Positions 8,905 through 18,049 of a DNA stretch of 40,988 bases are shown here, piece after piece; the first letter of the stretch is position 1, and each line of letters opens with the position of its first letter. A program made the translations under genes and the position numbers. The stretch is from Bifidobacterium vespertilionis (GTDB lineage: Bacteria; Actinomycetota; Actinomycetes; Actinomycetales; Bifidobacteriaceae). A model generated the notes under the pieces. The model searched no databases and was not told the origin of the DNA. It was given only the letters and a program-made list of their open reading frames with translations. Where the stretch lies: NCBI RefSeq assembly GCF_008698145.1, contig NZ_RZNZ01000023.1, positions 1 to 40,988 of the forward strand, given 5' to 3'.

Positions 8905-10191
8905 TTACATGATAGCGCGGGTCACGGACGCGGCGATCAAATCCACCTGCCAACGCCTGGCGCCCTGCCCGTGGAGGAATTCGGCGACGTCCCTGGAGCG
9001 GATGTCATCGGTCCAGCACAGGTTGCGGATCAGCTGCGGCTTGACGATCACATCCGCCGGCGTGCGGGTGTCGTCGGCGATCTGGTTGATCACCTTGCGC
9101 GCGGCCTGCAGACGGGCGTAGCGGGCCGGATGGTGATCCTGCCAGTAGCGCATGGATCGGGGGGCGTTGCCCTCATCGTTGCCGGACGGCGGGGACACGG
9201 GCAGATCGGCCGCCCTGAGGGCCAGAGCCTCGGCGATCGCATCCTTCCACACCACGGGTTTCACTTCCCGCTGAATCGGCGCATACCGCTCGAACATCTT
9301 GTCCTGCTCACCGCCGGTGTGCACGCGCACACGCTCGTTGAGGGAGCGGATAGCGCGGAACTCGCGGGCATTGCGCGGCTTGCGCTGGGCAGCCTCGATG
9401 ATCGCCGCATCGGGCAGCAGCAGGCTGGGCGCGATGTCGTAGTGCCGGGCGATCTCATCGCGTCGGGTCCACAGTCCGCGCGCCACGGCCAGACCGCGCT
9501 GGTCCCTTGCCAGCGCATTGATGTGCGAGATGTGCCGCCACGGCTGAACCGGGCGTTCCTTGGGCTCCATGCCCTTGGCCAGCAGGTAGGAGAACTCCTC
9601 GCGGGCCCAGCCGTCCTTGCCCTGGCGCCTGAGCTCGGCGCCCATGCGGTCCTCCAGCTCGATGAGCAGCTCCACGTCCAAAGCGGCGTAGTTGCGCCAA
9701 TCGCGCGGCAGCGGACGGTAGGACCAGTCGGCGGCCGAATGCTCCTTGGCCAGCGTGAGCCCCAGATAGTGCTCGGTGACGGCGGCCAGACCGAAGCGGG
9801 ACAGGCCGAGCAGCCGGGCGGCCATCTCGGTGTCGAACAGCGCCTTGGGACGCATGCCCAGATCCGCAAAGCCGGGAAGATCCTGCAGCGAATCGTGGAT
9901 GATCCAAGCCGAATCTCCCACGGCCAGATTGAAATCGGCCCAGTTGGCGCCTTGCTCCGCCAGAACCACGGGATCGACGAGTGCGATGCCCGCGCCTTCG
10001 CGCTTGAATTGCACCAGCCAATCCTCATGCCCGTAGCGGAATCCGGACGCCCGCTCCGCATCGGCGGCCACGGATCCGTCCGCCATGGCGAAGCGTAGGA
10101 TCATGCGGCGGAAATCGTCCAGGGTCGTGATGACCTCCGGCACTCCCCCGCGAGGTTCCGCAAGCAAACGAGGCTCATCGGCGACGTTCAC
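8905..10191 (-). CDS. rnd: Ribonuclease D (3'-5' exoribonuclease)
   Basis: DEDDy-family exoribonuclease acting on tRNA and other small RNA 3' ends. In the 428-residue product motif I is ADAERASGFRY with D44 and E46, motif II is SLQDLPGF with D104, and motif III is NYAALDVELL with Y168 and D172. A helical HRDC-type domain follows at about 205-290, then an actinobacterial C-terminal extension. The start is GTG at 10191 with AAGGAG 10 bases upstream; the longer open frame to 10443 runs back through the end of the DUF3000 gene and is not used. It lies 34 bases downstream of DUF3000, and this pairing is common in actinobacteria. Confidence 0.93.
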   Translation of the reverse strand: MNVADEPRLLAEPRGGVPEVITTLDDFRRMILRFAMADGSVAADAERASGFRYGHEDWLVQFKREGAGIALVDPVVLAEQGANWADFNLAVGDSAWIIHDSLQDLPGFADLGMRPKALFDTEMAARLLGLSRFGLAAVTEHYLGLTLAKEHSAADWSYRPLPRDWRNYAALDVELLIELEDRMGAELRRQGKDGWAREEFSYLLAKGMEPKERPVQPWRHISHINALARDQRGLAVARGLWTRRDEIARHYDIAPSLLLPDAAIIEAAQRKPRNAREFRAIRSLNERVRVHTGGEQDKMFERYAPIQREVKPVVWKDAIAEALALRAADLPVSPPSGNDEGNAPRSMRYWQDHHPARYARLQAARKVINQIADDTRTPADVIVKPQLIRNLCWTDDIRSRDVAEFLHGQGARRWQVDLIAASVTRAIM

Positions 10192-10225
10192 GACTGTGCT
10201 GCTCCTTGTTGTTCTGCCTTTACCG

Positions 10226-10954
10226 TCACAGGCCCGAATCGTCATGGATGGCCTCGGCCGCATCGTGCGCGAAACGCGCCCATGCGGCGACTTGCGCGCC
10301 AACGTCGGGATCCCGATCACCCATGGTGGCAGGAGTCCATGACACCCGCACCTCAAAGCCCAATGTCCGCACCGGGGCTCCCGGTCCCGCGCCCGCAGAC
10401 GTCCCTGCAGTCCCGTCGCCGGCAAGAGCGCCATACCCCGCATTGCGCGTGATCGTCACCGTGCCGGCCGGATCGACGGCCTCCACGGATTCGAGGGATT
10501 GGGTCACCGCATCCCACACCATGTCCGCCGCAAGGGCATCGTGGGCCGGGCCGGGCAGGGGCGCACAGACGAAGGCCGCGCAACGCCAGTGCGATCGCCA
10601 GGCCTTGCGCGGCTCAAGATCGTACAGGGTCATGATCCAGCCGGAGATCCCCGACCGGATTGCGTCACCGTATCCCGGCTCATCGAGGGGCACGCCCAGC
10701 CCGACGCCGATCCCGTAATCGGCCAATCGCCGCGGGACGGGGATCTCCCGGTACTGCACGCCGTCGATGTGCATCATGCGCCGCACGGATTCCACGGCAC
10801 GCAGCACCTCGTCCGGCACATCGGCATGCGCCTGCGCAGGGGCGGCTTCGGTTCGACCGTACGACTCCTGCGTCATCCGACCCGCCGTATCCGCCGCGTC
10901 CGCCGCTGCGATGCCATCGATGGCACCGGCGGGAAACTGGTAAATGTCGGCCAT
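10226..10954 (-). CDS. DUF3000 family protein
   Basis: A 242-residue actinobacterial protein of unknown function. Visible features are an Ala-rich N-terminus, the segment RRLADYGIGVGLGV, a GWIMTLYDLEPRKAWRSHWRCAAFV core and a C-terminal EVRVSWTPATMGDRDPD. These match the DUF3000 family as I know it, which typically sits directly upstream of ribonuclease D as here. The neighbourhood suggests a link to RNA metabolism, but nothing in the sequence shows an active site. ATG at 10954; no clear Shine-Dalgarno sequence. Confidence 0.8.
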   Translation of the reverse strand: MADIYQFPAGAIDGIAAADAADTAGRMTQESYGRTEAAPAQAHADVPDEVLRAVESVRRMMHIDGVQYREIPVPRRLADYGIGVGLGVPLDEPGYGDAIRSGISGWIMTLYDLEPRKAWRSHWRCAAFVCAPLPGPAHDALAADMVWDAVTQSLESVEAVDPAGTVTITRNAGYGALAGDGTAGTSAGAGPGAPVRTLGFEVRVSWTPATMGDRDPDVGAQVAAWARFAHDAAEAIHDDSGL

Positions 10955-11064
10955 GATTCAAGGCTAAATGGCGAATGGTCGGTTTGCGCGCATTTTACGC
11001 GGATGCATGCAGCGTGTCGAACGGCATTTCCATGTCCGCCTTCCGTTTGCGTGAAGATAAAACG

Positions 11065-11094
11065 GAACAGCCCCCTATGCAAGGGGGCTTGTTC
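11065..11094 (-). terminator. pflA terminator
   Basis: GAACAGCCCCCT pairs with AGGGGGCTTGTTC around a short loop, with one bulge, 13 bases past the pflA stop. On the minus strand it is followed by CGTTTTATC. Confidence 0.8.
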
Positions 11095-11106
11095 AACGCT
11101 GGACCG

Positions 11107-11988
11107 TCAGTAGACCGTCAGACCATAGTCCTTGAACTGGTTGGCCACGCGCTCGCGCAGCTTGGCCGACGGACCCTTCTGGTTCTCCAGCGGGTACGGG
11201 ATGCGCATCTCATGCCACTTCGGACGACCAAGCTGGTGGAAGCCGAGCACATCCACGTGCTCCAGCGCGTCGCCGAAGGACTTGCAGATTCTCGCCACCT
11301 CGTCCACGTTCTCCTCGGAGTCCGTGAGACCGGGGACGAGCACGAAGCGCACCCAAATCTTCTTGCCGCGATCACGCAGGCGATGGCCAAACTCGATGGT
11401 CGGTGCCAGCGTGCCGCCGGTGACCTCCTTATAGGTCTCCTCATTGCCGGACTTGACGTCCAGCAGGCACAGGTCGATGTCGTCGATCATCTCGTCCGTG
11501 TAGTTGGCGTTGAGGAAGCCGGAGGTGTCCAGGCAGGTGTGCACTCCCATCTCCTTGGCTGCATGGAACACGCGGGAGACGAAGGCGGGCTGCATCATGG
11601 ACTCGCCGCCGGAGAACGTGATGCCGCCGCCGGTGGCCTTGAACAGGTCCTTGTAGCGATCGACCTTTTTGATCATCGCATCCAGATACACGGGCTGGCC
11701 GTCGCGCATCTTCCAGGTGTCGGGGTTCTGGCAGTACTGGCAGCGCAGCGGGCAGCCGCTCATGAAGACGGTCATGCGGGTGCCCGGGCCGTCGACGGAG
11801 GTGTTGATGTCCCACGAGTGGACGAAGCCGACGTCGCCGGAGCGCAGCGCCTTGATGCGGTCGCGACGGTCGAGGCCGATCGGGGATTCGAATCCGGAGA
11901 GGCCACCCATCAGCGTCTGGCTGGCGTACTCCTTGGATTCCTTGAGCATGTGCCGGGTTGTGGTGCGGAACTGGGTGGTTTCAGACAT
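11107..11988 (-). CDS. pflA: Pyruvate formate-lyase-activating enzyme (radical SAM)
   Basis: Radical SAM enzyme that creates the glycyl radical on pyruvate formate-lyase under anaerobic conditions. The 293-residue product has the cluster motif C79-x3-C83-x2-C86 (GCPLRCQYCQNPDTW), the GGGITFSGGE motif and an RFVLVPGLTD segment typical of PflA. I chose ATG 11988 because AAAGGACAAGG precedes it; the frame is open a further 11 codons. It lies downstream of pflB but is separated from it by a strong terminator (12038-12069), so it probably also has its own promoter in that gap. Confidence 0.96.
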   Translation of the reverse strand: MSETTQFRTTTRHMLKESKEYASQTLMGGLSGFESPIGLDRRDRIKALRSGDVGFVHSWDINTSVDGPGTRMTVFMSGCPLRCQYCQNPDTWKMRDGQPVYLDAMIKKVDRYKDLFKATGGGITFSGGESMMQPAFVSRVFHAAKEMGVHTCLDTSGFLNANYTDEMIDDIDLCLLDVKSGNEETYKEVTGGTLAPTIEFGHRLRDRGKKIWVRFVLVPGLTDSEENVDEVARICKSFGDALEHVDVLGFHQLGRPKWHEMRIPYPLENQKGPSAKLRERVANQFKDYGLTVY

Positions 11989-12037
11989 CCTTGTCCTTTC
12001 TGCCGAATCTTCGGAAGTCATAAAGTCTGGAATACAA

Positions 12038-12069
12038 AAGGGGCGGGACCGATTATAGTCCCGCCCCTT
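12038..12069 (-). terminator. pflB terminator
   Basis: AAGGGGCGGGAC (12038-12049) pairs perfectly with GTCCCGCCCCTT (12058-12069) around an 8-base loop. On the minus strand the descending arm runs into TTTTGTATT. It separates pflB from pflA. Confidence 0.92.
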
Positions 12070-12100
12070 AGGTTCTACCGTTTACGCGGTTCTACCGAGA

Positions 12101-14476
12101 TCAGTCGGTGACGGAGCCCTGGTGGAACGTACGGGAGATGACGTCGAGCTGCTGCTCCTTGGTGAGCTTGACGAAGTTCACCGCGTAGCCGGAGACGCGC
12201 ACGGTCAGGTGCGGGTACTTCTCCGGGTGCTCAACGGCGTCCTCCATGGTCTCCTTGCGCAGAACGTTGATGTTCGCGTGGTAGAGGCCGTGGCCGTTGC
12301 CGGCGTCCAAGATGCCGACCAGGTTGCCGATGCGCTCCTCCTCGTCGCGGCCAAGGCCATCAGGGGTGATGGTGTTGGTCAGCGAGATGCCGTCAAGAGC
12401 GTCGTTGTAGTCGATCTTGCCGACGGAGAACATGGACGGCAGCATGCCGTGGGAGTCCATGCCGTTCTCCGGGTTCGCGCCCGGGGCGTACGGGGTGCCC
12501 TTCTTGTGGCCGGACGGGAAGGAACCGGTGTTCTTGCCGTACTCGACGTTGGAGGTGATGGTCAGGATGGACTGGGTCGGGACGGCGCCACGGTACACGG
12601 GCAGACGCTTGACCTGGCCCATCACAGTGGAGACAACCCACTTGGCGATGGAGTCGGCGCGATCGTCGTCGTTGCCGTAGATCGGGAACTCGCCCTCGGT
12701 GCGGTAGCCCACGACCAGATCGTCGTCGGCGCCCTCAACGTACTCGTACTCGTGACCCTCAAGGTTCTTGGCGTCCTTGTTGTAGATCGGGTACACCTTG
12801 GCGTACTTGCAGGCGGACAGCGAGTCGGCGGCGATGGACAGACCGGACATACCGCAACCAAGGGTACGGTACACTTCCTTGTCGTGCAGAGCCATCTCGA
12901 TGGACTCGTAGGCGTACTTATCGTGCATGTAGTGGATGATGTTCAGGGCCTTGACGTAGGTCTCGGACAGCCACTCCAGAGCCTTCTCGTAGTTGGCCTT
13001 GACCTTCTCGTAGTCCAGGGTGCCGTCGGCTTCCGGAGCGATCGGCTCGATGACGCCCTTGTCGATGACCTGCATGCCGGTCATCTCATCGCGACCACCG
13101 TTGATGGCGTACAGCAGGGCCTTGGCGGAGTTCACGCGGGCGGCGAAGAACTGCATCTGCTTGCCAACGCGCATCGGGGAGACGCAGCAGGCGATGGCGG
13201 CGTCGTCGCCCCAGTGAGAACGAATCTGCTTGTCGGACTCGTACTGGATGGCGGAGGTGTCGATGGAGATCTTGGCGCAGAAGCGCTTGTAGCCTTCCGG
13301 CAGCTTCGGATCCCAGAAGATGGTGATGTTCGGCTCCGGGCCAGGTCCAAGGTGCTCAAGGGTCAGGGTGTTGAGCAGACGGAAGGAGGTCTTGGTGACC
13401 AGAGCGCGGCCGTCATCGGCGAAGCCGGCGTCGGACCAAGTCGCCCAGTAGGGGTCACCGGAGAAGATGTTGTCGTAGTCCTTGGTGCGCAGGAAGCGGA
13501 CGATGCGCAGCTTCATCACGATGTTGTCGATGATCTCCTGAGCATCGGTCTCGGTGATGAGGCCGTTCTTCAGATCGCGCTCGAAGTAGCAATCGAAGAA
13601 GGCGGAGTTGCGGCCGAAGGACATGGCGGCGCCGTCCTGGGACTTGATGGAGGCCAGGTAGCCCATGTAGGTCCACTGAACGGCCTCGTGAGCGTTCTGA
13701 GCCGGGCGGGACAGGTCCAGACCGTACTCGGCGCCAAGCTTGATGAGCTGCTTCAGGGCCTTGATCTGCTCGTCGTGCTCCTCACGGAAGCGGATCCAGT
13801 GCTCGATCTCCGGCTCAGTGAAGTCGTTGCGGTAGGGGATGGAGTCCTTGTCGCGCTGCTTGAACTTGATCAGGGTGTTGACACCGTACAGGGCGACACG
13901 ACGGTAGTCGCCGATGATGCGGCCACGGCCGTACGCATCCGGCAGACCGGTGAGGATCTTGTTGTGGCGGGCGATCTTGATGTCCTTGGTGTAGACACCG
14001 AACACGCCGTCGTTGTGGGTCTTGCGGTAGGTCGTGAAGATCTTCTTGATCTCAGGATCGACTTCCTTGCCGGCCTCCTTGATGGCCTGCTCGACCATAC
14101 GCCAGCCGCCGTTCGGCATCATGGCGCGCTTGCAGGGGACGTCGGTCTGCAGGCCGACGATCACGTTGTCGACCTCCGGGGAGTCAATGTAGCCAGCCGG
14201 GAAGGCGGTGATGCCAGCCGGGGTGTGGGTGTCCACGTCGTAGACGCGCTGCTTGCGCTCGACAGCCAGGTAGTTGTCGTCGAGGTACTTCCACAGGTGC
14301 TTGGTCTTCTCAGTGGCGTTCGCCAGGAAGGAAGCATCGCCCTCGTACGGGGTGAAGTTCTTCTGGATGAAGTCACGAACGTCGATATCCTTCTGCCAGT
14401 TACCCTCGGTGAAGCCAGCCCAGGCCTTGGCCTCGAGCTCTTCCTGAGAGACTGCGGTTTGTTCAACTGCTGCCAT
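12101..14476 (-). CDS. pflB: Formate C-acetyltransferase (pyruvate formate-lyase)
   Basis: Glycyl-radical enzyme converting pyruvate and CoA to acetyl-CoA and formate. In bifidobacteria it serves the route that trades lactate for formate, ethanol and extra ATP after the fructose-6-phosphate shunt. The 791-residue product has the catalytic cysteine pair C430-C431 ([11 protein letters not shown]) and the radical glycine G763 in RVSGYAVNF near the C-terminus. ATG at 14476 with AAGGAG upstream. Its own terminator follows, and an unusual cluster of dyads lies upstream (14571-14612). Activated by the product of the next gene downstream. Confidence 0.97.
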   Translation of the reverse strand: MAAVEQTAVSQEELEAKAWAGFTEGNWQKDIDVRDFIQKNFTPYEGDASFLANATEKTKHLWKYLDDNYLAVERKQRVYDVDTHTPAGITAFPAGYIDSPEVDNVIVGLQTDVPCKRAMMPNGGWRMVEQAIKEAGKEVDPEIKKIFTTYRKTHNDGVFGVYTKDIKIARHNKILTGLPDAYGRGRIIGDYRRVALYGVNTLIKFKQRDKDSIPYRNDFTEPEIEHWIRFREEHDEQIKALKQLIKLGAEYGLDLSRPAQNAHEAVQWTYMGYLASIKSQDGAAMSFGRNSAFFDCYFERDLKNGLITETDAQEIIDNIVMKLRIVRFLRTKDYDNIFSGDPYWATWSDAGFADDGRALVTKTSFRLLNTLTLEHLGPGPEPNITIFWDPKLPEGYKRFCAKISIDTSAIQYESDKQIRSHWGDDAAIACCVSPMRVGKQMQFFAARVNSAKALLYAINGGRDEMTGMQVIDKGVIEPIAPEADGTLDYEKVKANYEKALEWLSETYVKALNIIHYMHDKYAYESIEMALHDKEVYRTLGCGMSGLSIAADSLSACKYAKVYPIYNKDAKNLEGHEYEYVEGADDDLVVGYRTEGEFPIYGNDDDRADSIAKWVVSTVMGQVKRLPVYRGAVPTQSILTITSNVEYGKNTGSFPSGHKKGTPYAPGANPENGMDSHGMLPSMFSVGKIDYNDALDGISLTNTITPDGLGRDEEERIGNLVGILDAGNGHGLYHANINVLRKETMEDAVEHPEKYPHLTVRVSGYAVNFVKLTKEQQLDVISRTFHQGSVTD

Positions 14477-14570
14477 TACTCACTCCTTGGTGATTATCGT
14501 TGGCGCTTCCACGCGCCTCCGTCACTTGACTAGTGTAGCGGGAATTCTGAAAGAAATCCTCGGTTTTCCA

Positions 14571-14612
14571 GTGAGCTACCTCACATTTGTGAGTATTGTG
14601 ACCGGAGTCACA
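14571..14612. promoter_or_regulatory. Dyad cluster upstream of pflB (CRP-like site plus two GTGAG repeats)
   Basis: Five related pentamers follow one another at 9-base steps: GTGAG, CTCAC, GTGAG, GTGAC, GTCAC. The last two form TGTGACCGGAGTCACA (14597-14612), a perfect 16-base palindrome that fits the CRP/GlxR consensus TGTGA-N6-TCACA. CTCACATTTGTGAG (14580-14593) is a second dyad. The cluster lies 95-136 bases upstream of the pflB start and 212 bases from the divergent side of the SPOR-like gene. The regulator is unknown. Confidence 0.6.
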
Positions 14613-14658
14613 GATGCCAATGTTTGCAACGGTTTTCGGGACCCGTGACTATTCCGGC

Positions 14659-14859
14659 TCAGTCCCCCGAGTGGTAGTCCGAGCCGTAGAACCTGCGGTC
14701 CTGCTCCTCCCACTTCGCATTGCGCTCCTTGACGATCTCCCACGCCCTCAGCGCATCCTCACGCGACTTGTACGGCCCCATCCGATGCTGCACCGGGGAG
14801 ATCATGCCCAGCTCGGGCTGTTCGGTCACCGTATTGAAATACCACTGCTTGTCCGCCAT
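14659..14859 (-). CDS. Small SPOR-like domain protein
   Basis: A 66-residue soluble protein beginning MADKQWYFNTVTEQPE and containing the MGPYKSREDALRAWEIVKERN motif, typical of a short actinobacterial family annotated as SPOR-domain-like. ATG at 14859 with AAAGGAG seven bases upstream; an upstream ATG at 14955 runs through a hairpin and is not used. No signal peptide or membrane segment is present, so peptidoglycan binding outside the cell, the usual SPOR role, is not supported here. Function unknown. Confidence 0.75.
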   Translation of the reverse strand: MADKQWYFNTVTEQPELGMISPVQHRMGPYKSREDALRAWEIVKERNAKWEEQDRRFYGSDYHSGD

Positions 14860-14920
14860 CGTTCTGCTCCTTTTCCTCACGCATGCGATCGGCCTTGCGC
14901 ATTGCATGCATATGAATGCG

Positions 14921-14944
14921 GCTCCCCGGTTTCGGGGAGCCGTG
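14921..14944 (-). terminator. Hairpin after nadE
   Basis: CGGCTCCCCG (14921-14930) pairs perfectly with CGGGGAGCCG (14935-14944). It starts 31 bases past the nadE stop. There is no U-run on the minus strand, so termination may be inefficient. Confidence 0.6.
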
Positions 14945-14974
14945 CATCCATCCATCAGCCTACTCGCAATCAGC

Positions 14975-16690
14975 CTACTCGCGGAATGCGCTAGTCACCG
15001 GCAGACGGCGATCGCGGCCGAACGCGAGGGCCGTCACCTTCGGTCCCAGCGGGTACTGGCGGCGCTTCCATTCGGCGCGGTCCACCAATCGCATCACCGT
15101 GTCCACGGTCTTAGCATCGAAGCCGTCCGCCAGCAGGTCCGCGCGGCCGTGCGCGTGCTCGATGTAGGCGGCCAGCACCTGATCGAGCAGCGCGTACTCG
15201 GGCAGGGAGTCGGAGTCCTTCTGGCCGGGCCGCAGCTCGGCGCTGGGGGCCTTGATGATCGAATTGACCGGGATCATCACGCCGGCCGCAAGCTGGACGC
15301 CGGGGCGGCCCTCCTCGTTGCCCACGACCTTGACGCCGCCCACGCCCACGCCGGCGGCCGCGGCCCTGTTGCGCCAACGGGACAGCTCCCACACGCGGGT
15401 CTTGAGCAGGTCCTTGATGGGCGCGTACCCGCCCACCGCGTCGCCGTAGATGGTGGAGTAGCCGCAGGCCAGCTCCGACTTGTTGCCGGTGGCCACGGCG
15501 AGCAGGCCTTTGGAGTTGGAGTAGGCCATCACGATCACGCCGCGGATGCGGGCCTGAAGGTTCTCGGCCGCCACGTCGTGCAGATCGAGCTGCTGCTGGA
15601 AGGCGTTGAACAGCGGCTCGATGGGCTGGACGTCGTAGTGGGCGCCGATGTTGCGGGCCAGATCGGCCGCATCGTCCTTGGAGCCGTCCGAGGAGTACAT
15701 GCTGGGCATGGAGATGCCCCACACGTTGGATCCGCCGCAGGCGTCCGCGGCCATGGCCGCCACGAGGGCCGAATCGATGCCGCCGGACAAGCCCAGACAC
15801 ACGCCGGTGAAGTGGTTCTTGGCCATGTAGTCCTTGAGGCCCAGCACGCAGGCGGAATACACCTCCTCGTCCGGATCGAGCGCCGGGGCGATGTCCGCCG
15901 GCTCGGGGGTGCCGTCCGCCGCAAGCGTGAACAGGCTCAGATCCTCCACGAACTGCGGGGAGCGCTGGACCATCGTCCCGTCCGCGGCGAGCACGAAGGA
16001 GCCGCCGTCGAAGACCAGATCATCCTGGCCTCCCACCTGATTGACATAGATAATAGGAGCGTTCACCTCTGCCGCGCGCTTGGCCGCGATCTCCCGGCGC
16101 ACGTGGGTCTTGCCCTCCTCGTAGGGGCTGCCGTTGATCGTGACGAGGATGTCGATCCCCTCGCGCGCGAGCTCGGCCACCGGACCGCCGTCCTGCCAGA
16201 TGTCCTCGCAGATGGCCACGCCGAGCTTCACGCCCTCCACCTCGAAGGTGAGTGACTTCTCGCCGGGCGTGAAGATGCGGAATTCGTCGAACACGCCGTA
16301 GTTGGGCAGGAAGTGCTTGTCGTAGCCGGCCCACACCACGCCCTGATGCAGCACCACCAGGCGGTTGAGGGGCTTGGCCTCGCCGTGGGGGCCCGTGGCG
16401 TCCGCGGCCGTGCTGCCCACGGTGCCCGCCACCACGTACAGGTCGCCCAGTCCGTCGGAATCGAGCTCGACGGCCAGCCAGTTGGCCTTGTCCCACGCGG
16501 CCTTGCGGAACGTGGCGCGCAGGGCCAGATCCTCTATCGGATACCCGGTCAGCGTCATCTCGGGGAACACCACCACCTGCGCGCCACGCTTGGCGGCGCG
16601 GTGGGCGTACTCGAGGACCTTGTCGGCGTTGCCATCCAGATCACCCACGCAGGTGTCGATCTGGGCCAATGCAAAACGAATCTCACTCAT
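14975..16690 (-). CDS. nadE: Glutamine-dependent NAD+ synthetase
   Basis: Catalyses the last step of NAD synthesis, amidating nicotinic acid adenine dinucleotide with glutamine and ATP. The 571-residue product has two domains. The N-terminal nitrilase-type glutaminase has the Glu44 (FPEMTLTGY), Lys125 (YDKHFLPN) and Cys161 (AICEDIW) triad. The C-terminal ammonia-dependent synthetase has the PP-loop LSGGIDS (301-307) and the GNKSELACGYSTIYGD segment. Ammonia is channelled between them. The start ATG is at 16690. It is convergent with nothing and reads in the same direction as its neighbours; the region upstream (16691-16768) holds the end of the MFS exporter. Confidence 0.96.
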   Translation of the reverse strand: MSEIRFALAQIDTCVGDLDGNADKVLEYAHRAAKRGAQVVVFPEMTLTGYPIEDLALRATFRKAAWDKANWLAVELDSDGLGDLYVVAGTVGSTAADATGPHGEAKPLNRLVVLHQGVVWAGYDKHFLPNYGVFDEFRIFTPGEKSLTFEVEGVKLGVAICEDIWQDGGPVAELAREGIDILVTINGSPYEEGKTHVRREIAAKRAAEVNAPIIYVNQVGGQDDLVFDGGSFVLAADGTMVQRSPQFVEDLSLFTLAADGTPEPADIAPALDPDEEVYSACVLGLKDYMAKNHFTGVCLGLSGGIDSALVAAMAADACGGSNVWGISMPSMYSSDGSKDDAADLARNIGAHYDVQPIEPLFNAFQQQLDLHDVAAENLQARIRGVIVMAYSNSKGLLAVATGNKSELACGYSTIYGDAVGGYAPIKDLLKTRVWELSRWRNRAAAAGVGVGGVKVVGNEEGRPGVQLAAGVMIPVNSIIKAPSAELRPGQKDSDSLPEYALLDQVLAAYIEHAHGRADLLADGFDAKTVDTVMRLVDRAEWKRRQYPLGPKVTALAFGRDRRLPVTSAFRE

Positions 16691-16768
16691 GGATGACAGT
16701 GTAATTCGTTCCGGTGAACAGTTGCGGACGATTCCGGCAAGCGGGCCCAGGACGGCGACGGACTCCCC

Positions 16769-18049
16769 CTACAGCTTCGCATACCCCACGCGCTCGATGT
16801 ATTCCTCCCACTGGTCCGGCTTCGGCATGCCCATCACGCCCCGGTACGTAAGGTACGGCAGCGAGAACACGACGACGCAGATCGCCAATGCGATGCAGGT
16901 TGCCTTCGTTCCCCAATAGTGGACCGCCAAACCGGACAGAAACGTGACCAAAGCCGCCAATCCGGATTCCAGCAGCGCTATGCCGGCGAAGATGCGGCCC
17001 ATGTATTCCTTGCTGTACAGCAAGGCCGAAAAGCCGCCGCCCACCGCATTGCCGCACGGCAGCATGATCAGGGCTATGAAAAGGAACGCGCAGCGCAGCC
17101 ACAGCGGCCCGGACAGGGCGGCGCCCAAGGAGCCAACGCCCATGAGCAGGAAGTACAGGAGAATAAGGACTCCTCCGTTGACGCGATCCACCACGCGGGA
17201 GGCGAACAGTGAGCCAACGAGTATGCCCAACGAAATGGACACGCCGAGCGTACTCGCCGACAGATACCCGTCGTTGTCCGCCTGCTGAAGCACCGCGATC
17301 AGCAGAATCGAGTTGAAGCATGCAGAGGTCATGGCGCTGGAGAACACGCCTCTGCGCTGGAAATCATCTTTGAGCAGCCAGATGATGCCGTCGAAGGCCC
17401 GTTTCCACAGCTCCCTGGAGGACTGACGCCGAGGCTGCGATCCATCCCCGTCCTTTTTCCAATAGCGCGTGATGCGTGAGGTGGCGACGGTCTGCATGAG
17501 CTCGCACACACCACACACCAAACACGGCAGCCATTGCGAAACCTGCATGAGGATCGAGGCGAGTGGGCCGCCGAGGATGTCGCACATCGAATCACGCGCG
17601 GAATTCGCAGCCATCGCCTTGGGAAGCTGATGGTCCGGGACGATGCCCCGCAGCATCACGTTCGTCGTGCTGCCGAGCAATCCGTCACGCACCGCAAGCA
17701 CCACCACCGCCAACAGCAGCACCCACAATCCGGCGGATCCGGAATAACCCGCCGCGCCAAGCAGCACAAATACCAAGCAACCAACGACCCCTTCGATCAT
17801 CAGCAGCTTCTTGCGGTCCGCCTGATCCTGAATCAATCCGCCCGGAATGCGCAGGCCCGTGACGATCCACTTGTTCAGACTCTCCAACAGCACCGCCGTC
17901 GATGGGGAGCCCGTCAATGCCTGCGCGATGAGCGGCATGAAGAATCCCTGCATGCTTTCCGAGATCGTCGTGCAGGTATCCGCCACGAACCACTTGCCGT
18001 AATCGGAGCCCTTCCAGAGGCTGTTTGTTTCGTCACTGCGCATTTTCAC
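16769..18049 (-). CDS. MFS transporter of the peptide cluster, likely exporter
   Basis: A 426-residue protein with about 12 hydrophobic segments. The family looks like MFS exporters (MFS_1): an N-terminal SDYGKWFVADTCTTISESM start, an R-x-x-x-x-D-x-x-DRKKLL loop between helices 2 and 3, and a central cytoplasmic loop (about 195-220, basic, with an RYWKKDGDGSQPRRQ segment). The GTG at 18049 overlaps the maturase stop by four bases (GTGA), so the two are translationally coupled; the ATG at 18043, with AAGGGG upstream, is an alternative start. Coupling to a peptide maturase suggests export of the mature peptide. Its base composition is clearly more GC-rich than the maturase, so the cluster is a mosaic. 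Confidence 0.8.
   Translation of the reverse strand: MKMRSDETNSLWKGSDYGKWFVADTCTTISESMQGFFMPLIAQALTGSPSTAVLLESLNKWIVTGLRIPGGLIQDQADRKKLLMIEGVVGCLVFVLLGAAGYSGSAGLWVLLLAVVVLAVRDGLLGSTTNVMLRGIVPDHQLPKAMAANSARDSMCDILGGPLASILMQVSQWLPCLVCGVCELMQTVATSRITRYWKKDGDGSQPRRQSSRELWKRAFDGIIWLLKDDFQRRGVFSSAMTSACFNSILLIAVLQQADNDGYLSASTLGVSISLGILVGSLFASRVVDRVNGGVLILLYFLLMGVGSLGAALSGPLWLRCAFLFIALIMLPCGNAVGGGFSALLYSKEYMGRIFAGIALLESGLAALVTFLSGLAVHYWGTKATCIALAICVVVFSLPYLTYRGVMGMPKPDQWEEYIERVGYAKL

Noticed and set aside
12122..14533. Plus-strand open frame of about 800 codons opposite pflB
   Set aside because: It lies exactly over pflB and is rich in Val, Leu, Gly and His with no domain; typical shadow of a high-GC gene with strong codon bias.
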